DNA of 6,542 nucleotides from CAYVDH01 sp964450355 (GTDB lineage Bacteria > Bacteroidota > Bacteroidia > NS11-12g > UBA955), in contig CAYVDH010000190.1 in NCBI GenBank assembly GCA_964450355.1, forward strand, positions 1 through 6,542, written 5' to 3'. The translations under genes were made by a program, and so were the position numbers. Shown piece after piece: positions 1-6,542 of this stretch (the first letter of the stretch is position 1; the number at the start of each line of letters is the position of its first letter). The notes under the pieces are model-generated. The model did not search any database. It was not told the DNA's origin and saw nothing but the letters and a program-made list of their open reading frames with translations.

Positions 1-58
1 GCGTTTCAATATAGCTATCGCTATCACCCGTACAAATCACAGCGGTTTTACCGCAGAT
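1..58 (-). other. GC-richer edge segment with an open alternative minus frame; possible frameshift or junction
   Basis: Positions 1-60 hold 27 G/C of 60, against for example 8 of 60 at 661-720 in the propeller gene. On the minus strand the frame using codons 61-59, 58-56 and so on has no stop between 61 and the window edge. It reads TICGKTAVICTG followed by DSDSYIET, ending at position 2. Removing one base from the T5 run at 61-65 (A5 on the coding strand) would join the propeller frame to this one. Alternatively the composition step marks a junction with unrelated DNA; the phrase weakly resembles Ig-like/PKD repeats of Bacteroidota adhesins. Plus-strand frames 1 and 2 are also open here until stops at 58-60 and 65-67, so the coding strand is uncertain. 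Confidence 0.4.
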
Positions 59-1157
59 AGTTTTTAATTTTAAAATTAACTGTTTCTAAGACATTAAATT
101 GATTGTCAACGATAGAAAATAAATAACCACCACCAACCAATTTTTTGTTTGAGTTAATTGTTTTTATAACTGAAAATTCATTGTCAACAAAATGCGCATC
201 TTTTCCCTTATAAGTAATTAGATTAATTGAAGAAAGCTTAATAAGTCCAGATTTTTGACATATCCAAATGTTATTTTCTAAATCACTAACTATGGAATTA
301 GATCCATTATTCAATAAGCCATTTTTTTCCATTAATGGCTTTAATTCTTCGTTTTCGTATCGGTAGGTGAAATTGTTGCTGTATATATAAATAGCGCCAT
401 CAATACTGGCGATTTTTAATTGGTCATAATCCGTAGTTTGTGTTACAATTAGTTCTTTTTTTAATCGTTGATTTTCAAATAACAATAGTTTTCCTTTACT
501 AAAAGCCCATATTTTATTTTGATTAAAAATAAATGATTCAATGTTTGAATATAATATATGAGGTTTTATTTCGTTTTCTTTTCCAATAGAATAAATTCCA
601 TTTTCAGAAGAAAAATAAATGGCATCATCATGATAAACTAAGTATTTTACAATTTGATTTATATTAATTTTCTCTGACTTTTTAGTTTTTAAATTATATA
701 TAAAAATAAAGTTAACACAATGATGTAAAATACAAGGTTCATTTTTTATATAAATTACTTCAATTTTTTTTGTTTTAAAAAAATCACAATCATTATTAAT
801 AATCGTATCAATTTTATTTTGTTTAAAATCAGATAAAGTAGCAAAATAAATATGTGGCATTGAATAATTTATATACCATATTTTTCCTTTTGAATCTTTA
901 ATTACATGACTTGAAAATACTCCTTTTTGTTCTTGTTTAACTTTGTATTTAGTGTATTTTTTGCCATTAAAACTGTATACACCATCTGAACGAGTAGATA
1001 CCCAAAGTTTATTGGTTTTATCTTCAAAAGCAATGGATACTATGCCTGATGAAACTAAGCCTCTTATTGAATTGTATATTTGAACATTGTATTCTTGTGA
1101 GTAGCTTGCTAGTTTAATAGAAAAAAAGCACAGTAATATAACGTTTTTAATTTTCAA
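48..1157 (-). CDS. Exported beta-propeller sensor domain protein (two-component regulator propeller type), C-terminally broken
   Basis: This resembles the periplasmic ligand-binding sensor domain found in Bacteroidota sensor kinases and regulators. From the preferred start it is 369 residues long. Residues 1-20 are a signal peptide (KIKNVILLCFFSIKLASYS, cleaved before QEYN). Residues 31-71 are a classic Reg_prop blade: IRGL..SGIVSIAFED....LWVSTRSDGVYSFNG. Weaker blades include 82-97 (DSKGKIWYIN) and 278-310 (NGLLNN, then DLENNIWICQKSGLIKL). No ATG lies near the start. I choose TTG at 1157-1155 because it gives a compact signal peptide and sits 2 nt after the upstream stop. The frame stays open back to TTG at 1196-1194, directly preceded by an in-frame TGA; that start would add 13 residues and overlap the upstream gene. 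The protein ends at TAA (50-48) within a blade-like segment, without the expected Y_Y_Y, transmembrane, histidine kinase or HTH/LytTR parts. It is probably a broken or mis-assembled fragment of a longer sensor. Its composition is much more AT-rich than that of its neighbour. Confidence 0.75.
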   Translation of the reverse strand: MKIKNVILLCFFSIKLASYSQEYNVQIYNSIRGLVSSGIVSIAFEDKTNKLWVSTRSDGVYSFNGKKYTKYKVKQEQKGVFSSHVIKDSKGKIWYINYSMPHIYFATLSDFKQNKIDTIINNDCDFFKTKKIEVIYIKNEPCILHHCVNFIFIYNLKTKKSEKININQIVKYLVYHDDAIYFSSENGIYSIGKENEIKPHILYSNIESFIFNQNKIWAFSKGKLLLFENQRLKKELIVTQTTDYDQLKIASIDGAIYIYSNNFTYRYENEELKPLMEKNGLLNNGSNSIVSDLENNIWICQKSGLIKLSSINLITYKGKDAHFVDNEFSVIKTINSNKKLVGGGYLFSIVDNQFNVLETVNFKIKNYLR

Positions 1158-1159
1158 AT

Positions 1160-4100
1160 TTATTTTATAACAGTAAGTTTTCTTGTTTGTGACCAATCAT
1201 TTGAACTCACAACAACAGAGTATACCCCATTACTCCAATTATTGATATCAATGCTACAATCTATGCCTTTAAATTCATTTTTATACATCAATTTGCCATT
1301 GATGTCAAAAACTTTGATTTCTGCTCCTGCCATTCCTTCGTTGAGAAGGATTTTAACCATTTGATTAGTAGGGTTAGGAGCAATGGAAAAAATATTGACA
1401 TCAGGGCTTCCTGTTTTAACTATTGAAACAACTTGACTTAAGCTATTTTTATTGTTCATTTCTATGGCTTGTATTTGGTATAGAATATAACCATTTCCTA
1501 ACATATCAATTGGGTCGTAATATTTGTAAAGATCCATACCAGATAAACTGTTATTAGCTTTCACATACCCTACTTTAATGAATTGAGGTTGACCTGTAGT
1601 TTTTCTATAAACATTAAAACCAATCAAATTTGAATTGGCATTGATGTTCCAAGACACTTTAGCATTTCTATTTTGTAAATTAGTTGCATTCTCATTAAAG
1701 AACTCAACAGGTAAAGCTTGATTGAAAGCACTCATTACAATACCACCACAGAAACAATTTGCAGTAGCATCTCCGGTATCTATAACAGTGTACATAGGAA
1801 GATTAGGACTTGGAGGATACAAATTATTTTCAAAACTATCTGAAAATGAAACTGCACCAGAAGTAACAATTGGAGAAGAAATAACAGTAGATTTTACGAG
1901 AGCATCTATACCTTTTTCGTAAGTTAAGTTGTTATTAACATCCATGTAAGTTTTAAGAGTAACACCAGTAGGAGCTGATACAAAAGTGCTTGTATTGTTG
2001 ATGTTTCCGTTGAATTTGTATTTATATAAACTAGGATAAACATAAGTACTGTTATACCCACTAAAATTTAAAATGGCTTTTCTAATGTCAAAGTTTTTGG
2101 TTTCACTTCCAAGACTTGATTTTGAGTTTGGACATAAATTAGCAGGAATTGGAGCGCCACAATAAATGGTTAATTGTTGGAATACATCAGCTTTTACATT
2201 TTGGTTGTTTTCACAAGTAGATTTGTTTTTACTTACCATAGGGAAACTATACAACAAAGTGTCGCCAGTTGAATTAGCTGTGCTTGGATAAGGGAATGTA
2301 ATGTATTGGTATAAAGCATCAGTTCGAGTAGTATATGTAATTGCGCCTACAGGACAAGCAGTTCCACTGCAAGTTACTGAACCGGCAGCTACAGTTTTTG
2401 GAATTCTAACTGTAATGCTATCTGTAGGTTGAGGCGGAGCAGCACCTATTTTTTCTATTCTAATTTGAGTTGATTGAGCACCACAACCATCTAAACCAGT
2501 TGCTATTTTTAAAGTTGCAACATAGGGTTTACTCACACCAAATAAATCCAAACTAAAGCCAGATGTAACACCATTATTACCATCTGCAGGATAATTACAA
2601 GGAGAATTTGCTGTTTGAGTAGGTTGCCATTGATCGCCACTTACTAAGTTACAATTGCTTTTCATTTTCCATCTCAACTTAACTCTTCTTGTATTATTAT
2701 TACCTAATCCTGTTCCAGGTAAACTGTTATTACCTCCAAAATTCGTTGGGTCTATTTGTGCTAAATCTAAAATCATACTACCACCCGGAACTTGAGCTAA
2801 TAAAGCAGTGTTTGCTGTTGAACTAAATAATCTTGGAGTTGTACCAATAGGGTATTCAATGTAACCACTATCACTGATGTAATCAAGCCCAGTACCTCCA
2901 TTAAAAGGGAGTGTTAATGTCTCTTTTACATCGTATAAGTTTCCAGGTTGAGTAGCTTGTAATTCCATTTCAAATGGAAAACCTTGGCACATATAAATGG
3001 TGTTAGAACCATAATTACCTGCACTTGGATTAGCAGGGTCTTTAGGTGTATTTGTAAGTAATGATACTTGAGTTTGGATTGCAGCAGGTTGAGGTTGGAT
3101 ATACAATGATTTAGCGCTAAAATTACAAGTAGTTGAACTAAAGCTAGTAGGATATCCATTACAACCATAACCCATATAAATTTGCAAACTATCATAATTA
3201 CAAGCTTGATTTTTAGAATAAATAATGTAATCTTTAGCTTGATTTCCAGTAAAAGTTCCAAGTTTGTAAAATCCATTTACATCGGGTGTAATAAGTGTGG
3301 TTCCAAATTTTACACTATCTATAGGTAAATTTGGATTATTGATGAAGTATGCCCATAAATTAGGTACTGTTTGAACACTGGCATTGGTAATAGTAACTGG
3401 CCATCTAGCAGTTTTGGTGTAACCTAAATGAATTGGTGCAGATGAATTTAACAGAAATGCAGGAGCTGTATAAATCAGTTGAGCTTGAGTGGCGGTGTAA
3501 TCACTTATTAATTCATTGGTAGGTAAAAATCTTGCTTTGTAATTTTGACTGGTACTTTGTTGAATGCCTGAAGTTACTTTACAAGTTGGTTTTAAATAAT
3601 ATCTAATGGTAACATCTGCGGCTTCATCTGCATCAGGCAAAGCACCTGAGGTGAAATAGGAATTAAAACTAAAAATAACACTGTCATTATTGGTAGTAAA
3701 AGGAACACTCCAAATATTTTTGGCCCCATAAGCTAAGCTATAAGTAAAGTTTACACTATCTATTAGGTAATTGGCAGGAAAATGAGTAACTAGTCTTTCA
3801 GGTCTTATGACTTTTCGGAATTCATTTCTAAAAATATTTGGTCCTGAACCATTGACATTACCCACATAATTTAAGATATAAGCATAGTTAATCAATTGAC
3901 TACATCCAGTAAATTGCATCAATCCAGGATTGTAAACATTGTTGTATGAAGCATGATGAGTGTAACTTTTTATGGCATTTCCACACCAAAATCTATTGTT
4001 GTTTAATACGGTACCGCCACCTACACTTGGCACATGCGAAGCCCAATATACAGGAGGAATGGTGTGAGAAATCAAAGAAGTTCTTGTCATATTATCTCTA

Positions 4101-6442
4101 AAATTTGCATTGACTATGATTGTATCTCCTTGTACTATTGGTCTTTTCAATCCAATATCAAACAATATAGTATCGTTTGGTAAAATGGTGTAACTTGTTA
4201 TGTTGTATGAAGAATCAACTCCAGCAGTAAGGTATCTGATTTTAACGCTGCTGTTGACATAGTCATAATTATTAAAAGAAGAAATGCCTGGCAATACAGC
4301 ACCAACAGTGGCTTTTTCCCATTGTGTATGAGTGGAATTAGTTACAGCTAAAGCTTTTAACATCAATCGGATGGTATCTCCTTTTATTCCAATTCTTCTG
4401 TTGATTAAGGTTGTATCAATTGTACCACTTGGGTCCACTTGTCTATCGTTATTATTATCTGGCAAACCCAATGTAGTTCTCTCAAGGCTAGAGTTTAATA
4501 TTGCCAAACCTCCCAATGGACAACAAATGACACATCCGTAATAAGTAAAATTGGTATTGTTGCAAATGAGTGTACTTAAATTACCAGTTGGGTTACAATT
4601 GGTACTATCTAACAATGTTTTTAATGTAAAATTATAAGTGTGAACTCCAGTACATACTCCAGATGCTGCTGGAGCTCCTTTCACTTTTACAACCCATTTT
4701 CCACCATAAGCATCATTTAATTGATATGAATGAAATCTCCAAGTATTGCTTGAGGGTTGGAAATAAGGATATTCAATGCTTCCGTTTCCTTTAACATACC
4801 TTACTTGTTGTATGCTTGTAAAAGCATTGTCATAAATCAATGCAGAAGGCAATGTAATAGAAACATCGTAATAAGAAGAACGAGCTCTAAAATAGTCCAA
4901 AGCTAATCTTTGGTTAATGGTACCTTCATTCTTGTACACTATTTCTCCTGCTTGATCACAAAAAAAGTCAGTTTGAGAAGTTTCGGAATAAAAAATTTGT
5001 TGTACTTCATGACTTCTTACTACATTTCTTGGAAAATCATAATCAATGTTACCGCAAGCGTTTTTGTATGTCAAATCACTTAATATACCAGCATAACCTG
5101 GGCGAAAAGTACCAAATGAATTGTTATTTGTACATGGAAGATTTTCTGTGAAATATTTTTGTGAAACGAAGAAATATAGAGTGTCACCTGTATTCAACAA
5201 AGGTCTGGTATATCTTATTACAGCAGGCTGATTGGTGTAATTTACACCATAAATATTCATGGAATTGTAATTAATCACTGAAATAGCAGGGTGTATCATG
5301 CTTCCATTTTTACCTAATTTAATAAAGAAGTTTGCAGTATCTATATAGCCTGTGTAGCTATTAGTTCCTACGTTTTGATTTTGAGGCCAACTTTGTGATG
5401 CAATTTCAAAAACAAGTGAGGTAGCTGTACCCCCAGAATTAACAACTAAAAATGTATCTACAGAATTAGAATTAGTACACCAAGTATATGCTGGTTTATT
5501 AATTTGAGTGATGTTAGGTGAACTAGACACCGTAATGCTTATAGCTGTTGATGAATTGCTGTAAGTGCAAAAATTAGCATTACACAACCAAGTTGCATGT
5601 AGTGAGCTAATGATGTTGTTGCTTCCATCACCACAATTTAATGTCAATATGGCATACTCCAATTCAAAGGATTCGCCATTCTCGAATAAAGTATCTCCAT
5701 CGCCTATTTGTTGAATTATTGCAGGGGAAAAATTAATTCGTATTGAATCACTATTATCATTTATTCGTGCAGTTGGAATGTTATAATTGGTTCCACTTGG
5801 ATTAATAAAAAATGAACTCGTATTTACTGAAAGTGCATTGTTTAAATAATTGTCAACTATAATAAAATTACTGGTTGAACCAAATCCCCCATTGGTAATG
5901 TTGTATTTACGGGTTACATTTACACCAACACCTGCTAAAGCTGGTGTATTTGATATGGAAGTAATGCTCAATGCTGGCACATTGCCATTAAACAACTGGG
6001 TTGCACTTATATTGATACTACCTGTTCCTTCATAAAAAAATAAGCTATCTCTAGTAGTAAAACTTGTAGTTCCAGCATTACAATCTGCTTTTTGGTAAAA
6101 TCCTAATCGAATGCTTTGCAATGCAGTACTGCTGCCAAAATTAATTCTGTGTCTTCCATTAGGTTGAACCCCAGCATAAGTCATGGTATTACTACCACTT
6201 CCACCAGTCACTATAGGACCATAAGCAATTCCTGCCCAATTAAATCCCGTTGGTAATTGAATCTCAAGATAACTACCTGTGGTTCCAGTACCACCTACAC
6301 TGAAAGCCAATCTTACTAGTTCTTTTTGCAGACAAACATTAACATTTGTAGCTATAGCTGTATCTGTAACAGTAACAGCATGTGTGTTTTTTATAAATAA
6401 CAATGAAAGAGTTAAAATATAAAGGGTATAAATTTTTTGCAT
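1160..6442 (-). CDS. Giant secreted Ig/DUF11-like surface protein with T9SS type A C-terminal sorting domain
   Basis: The 1760-residue frame starts at an ATG at 6442-6440 and ends at TAA (1162-1160). Residues 1-22 form a signal peptide (basic MQK, hydrophobic core, THA before the likely cleavage site). The C-terminus (about 1682-1760) is a T9SS type A sorting domain, so the product should cross the inner membrane by Sec, cross the outer membrane by the type IX system, and be surface-attached or released. Residues about 1577-1676 form an FN3-like module opening with LPVEFF. Between these lie about 1550 residues of Ser/Thr/Asn-rich, beta-strand-like sequence resembling tandem DUF11/Ig-like domains. 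It has recurrent GDT(I/L) motifs at 249-251, 419-421, 688-690, 772-774 and 1393-1395. Other features are two Asp/Asn-rich loops (662-670 and 1501-1505), a C637-V-I-C640-C641 cluster and about 33 cysteines, suggesting disulfides. No catalytic domain is recognisable. An adhesin or structural cell-surface role is inferred. Secretion by T9SS is well supported; the exact function is unknown. Confidence 0.93.
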   Translation of the reverse strand: MQKIYTLYILTLSLLFIKNTHAVTVTDTAIATNVNVCLQKELVRLAFSVGGTGTTGSYLEIQLPTGFNWAGIAYGPIVTGGSGSNTMTYAGVQPNGRHRINFGSSTALQSIRLGFYQKADCNAGTTSFTTRDSLFFYEGTGSINISATQLFNGNVPALSITSISNTPALAGVGVNVTRKYNITNGGFGSTSNFIIVDNYLNNALSVNTSSFFINPSGTNYNIPTARINDNSDSIRINFSPAIIQQIGDGDTLFENGESFELEYAILTLNCGDGSNNIISSLHATWLCNANFCTYSNSSTAISITVSSSPNITQINKPAYTWCTNSNSVDTFLVVNSGGTATSLVFEIASQSWPQNQNVGTNSYTGYIDTANFFIKLGKNGSMIHPAISVINYNSMNIYGVNYTNQPAVIRYTRPLLNTGDTLYFFVSQKYFTENLPCTNNNSFGTFRPGYAGILSDLTYKNACGNIDYDFPRNVVRSHEVQQIFYSETSQTDFFCDQAGEIVYKNEGTINQRLALDYFRARSSYYDVSITLPSALIYDNAFTSIQQVRYVKGNGSIEYPYFQPSSNTWRFHSYQLNDAYGGKWVVKVKGAPAASGVCTGVHTYNFTLKTLLDSTNCNPTGNLSTLICNNTNFTYYGCVICCPLGGLAILNSSLERTTLGLPDNNNDRQVDPSGTIDTTLINRRIGIKGDTIRLMLKALAVTNSTHTQWEKATVGAVLPGISSFNNYDYVNSSVKIRYLTAGVDSSYNITSYTILPNDTILFDIGLKRPIVQGDTIIVNANFRDNMTRTSLISHTIPPVYWASHVPSVGGGTVLNNNRFWCGNAIKSYTHHASYNNVYNPGLMQFTGCSQLINYAYILNYVGNVNGSGPNIFRNEFRKVIRPERLVTHFPANYLIDSVNFTYSLAYGAKNIWSVPFTTNNDSVIFSFNSYFTSGALPDADEAADVTIRYYLKPTCKVTSGIQQSTSQNYKARFLPTNELISDYTATQAQLIYTAPAFLLNSSAPIHLGYTKTARWPVTITNASVQTVPNLWAYFINNPNLPIDSVKFGTTLITPDVNGFYKLGTFTGNQAKDYIIYSKNQACNYDSLQIYMGYGCNGYPTSFSSTTCNFSAKSLYIQPQPAAIQTQVSLLTNTPKDPANPSAGNYGSNTIYMCQGFPFEMELQATQPGNLYDVKETLTLPFNGGTGLDYISDSGYIEYPIGTTPRLFSSTANTALLAQVPGGSMILDLAQIDPTNFGGNNSLPGTGLGNNNTRRVKLRWKMKSNCNLVSGDQWQPTQTANSPCNYPADGNNGVTSGFSLDLFGVSKPYVATLKIATGLDGCGAQSTQIRIEKIGAAPPQPTDSITVRIPKTVAAGSVTCSGTACPVGAITYTTRTDALYQYITFPYPSTANSTGDTLLYSFPMVSKNKSTCENNQNVKADVFQQLTIYCGAPIPANLCPNSKSSLGSETKNFDIRKAILNFSGYNSTYVYPSLYKYKFNGNINNTSTFVSAPTGVTLKTYMDVNNNLTYEKGIDALVKSTVISSPIVTSGAVSFSDSFENNLYPPSPNLPMYTVIDTGDATANCFCGGIVMSAFNQALPVEFFNENATNLQNRNAKVSWNINANSNLIGFNVYRKTTGQPQFIKVGYVKANNSLSGMDLYKYYDPIDMLGNGYILYQIQAIEMNNKNSLSQVVSIVKTGSPDVNIFSIAPNPTNQMVKILLNEGMAGAEIKVFDINGKLMYKNEFKGIDCSIDINNWSNGVYSVVVSSNDWSQTRKLTVIK
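1163..1399 (-). other. T9SS type A C-terminal sorting domain (within the giant protein)
   Basis: Residues 1682-1760 match the Por secretion tail pattern (TIGR04183-like): VNIFSIAPNP with P1689-N1690-P1691, then a strand pair around KILLNEG, the conserved turn KVFDINGKLMY, a central IDINNWSNGVYSVVV and a terminal QTRKLTVIK. In this family the domain directs Sec-exported proteins through the type IX translocon. It is usually removed, and the protein is then often linked to A-LPS or released. The domain is complete and in frame to the stop, so the giant protein is intact at this end. Confidence 0.95.
1415..1714 (-). other. FN3-like module preceding the sorting domain
   Basis: Residues about 1577-1676 open with ALPVEFFNENA, then AKVSWNINANSNLIGFNVYRK, QFIKVGYVKANN, YKYYDP, GYILYQIQAIEMNN and SQVVSIV. 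This follows the common Bacteroidota arrangement in which an LPV-type fibronectin III-like beta sandwich with a 'W...N..GF.v.R' core sits directly before a type A sorting domain. It probably acts as a spacer or stalk; no binding residues can be named. Confidence 0.75.
2597..2989 (-). repeat. Diverged internal protein module, copy B (residues 1152-1282)
   Basis: The landmarks match copy A: C1152 (MCQGFPFEMEL), LYDVKETLTLPF, SDSGYIEYPIG with IEYP at 1195-1198, LRWKMKSNCN with C1264, and C1282. Spacings differ (Cys to IEYP is about 60 residues in copy A and about 42 in copy B), so they are old, diverged copies or independent instances of one domain family rather than a recent duplication. Confidence 0.45.
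4595..4960 (-). repeat. Diverged internal protein module, copy A (residues 495-616)
   Basis: This segment starts at C495 (FFCDQAGEIVY) and continues through a YYDVSITLP strand to GNGSIEYPYF, with the IEYP core at residues 556-559. It then passes a KWVVKVKG strand to the cysteines near 616. The same order of landmarks recurs about 640-660 residues later in copy B: Cys, then a 'YDV..tLP' strand, then IEYP, then an 'R/KW.(V/M)K' strand, then Cys. It is a protein-level repeat only; I see no close nucleotide identity. Confidence 0.45.
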
Positions 6443-6542
6443 GTTTAGTTTTTGTTATATTTCGTAAAATTATTAGCAATTTTCATGCAAATTTTTAAAT
6501 TATATTCTATACTTCGTAAATTAAATTACTAAAAATTATATA
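6443..6542 (-). promoter_or_regulatory. AT-rich upstream region of the giant secreted protein gene; promoter not resolved
   Basis: These 100 bases upstream of the ATG hold no gene. The bases just before the start (coding strand AACAAAAACTAAAC) are A-rich and lack a Shine-Dalgarno motif, as is usual in Bacteroidota. A weak partial match to the Bacteroidota -7 element TAnnTTTG is TAATTTTA (minus strand, 6472-6465), with TTTG at 6491-6488. The 15-nt gap is shorter than the usual spacing, so I do not claim a promoter. A direct repeat, ATAYTTCGTAAA, lies at 6457-6468 and 6509-6520. Confidence 0.3.

Noticed and set aside
42..54. Perfect 5-bp hairpin GCGGT-TTT-ACCGC over the propeller stop codon, considered as a terminator
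   Set aside because: The stem is short and no T-run follows it on the minus strand, so it is not a credible intrinsic terminator. It may simply belong to the foreign-looking edge segment.
1..67. Possible 3' end of a plus-strand gene entering from the left (frames 1 and 2 are open to stops at 58-60 and 65-67)
   Set aside because: Neither peptide is recognisable and the stretch is too short to judge. The minus-strand alternative frame is equally open.
2926..3276. Minus-strand 116-residue open frame
   Set aside because: It is an out-of-frame shadow of the giant gene. Its Leu/Ile/Lys-rich composition comes from shifted AT-rich codons, and it has no independent start signal or family match.
1722..6035. 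Small plus-strand open frames at 1722-1922, 4332-4541 and 5850-6035
   Set aside because: They lie wholly inside the well-supported minus-strand giant gene, have no recognisable domains, and read as its antisense composition.
6465..6491. Bacteroidota-type promoter (TTTG with TAATTTTA)
   Set aside because: The -7 element lacks the final G and the 15-nt spacing is short. In AT-rich DNA such partial matches are expected by chance.

Overview
The window looks like AT-rich chromosomal DNA from a member of the Bacteroidota, probably a Flavobacteriia-like or related lineage. The main reasons are a C-terminal type IX secretion (T9SS, Por secretion system) sorting domain on a giant secreted protein, a neighbouring periplasmic 'two-component regulator propeller' type sensor domain, and AT-rich start regions with no Shine-Dalgarno motif. 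I cannot place it to genus.

Layout: both real genes are on the minus strand and are read from right to left. Positions 6443-6542 are an AT-rich upstream region. Positions 1160-6442 encode a 1760-residue secreted, cysteine-rich, DUF11/Ig-like beta-sandwich surface protein with a signal peptide, an FN3-like module and a T9SS type A sorting domain. Only 2 nt after its stop codon, and possibly overlapping it, begins a second gene for an exported beta-propeller sensor domain. That gene lacks an ATG start and ends abruptly at position 48. Positions 1-47, together with the last two codons of the propeller reading frame, differ sharply in base composition from the rest of that gene. They read openly in another minus-strand frame to the window edge, so the left end is a frameshift, a junction or an assembly artefact.

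How the genes fit together: the near-zero spacing suggests co-transcription. Propeller domains of this type usually form the sensory half of hybrid or LytS-like membrane sensors in Bacteroidota, but no transmembrane, kinase or DNA-binding part is visible here. A functional link between the surface protein and the sensor is inference only. I see no RNA genes, mobile elements, CRISPR arrays or defence systems. The most useful second looks are the broken left edge, the duplicated modules inside the giant protein and the unusual TTG start.
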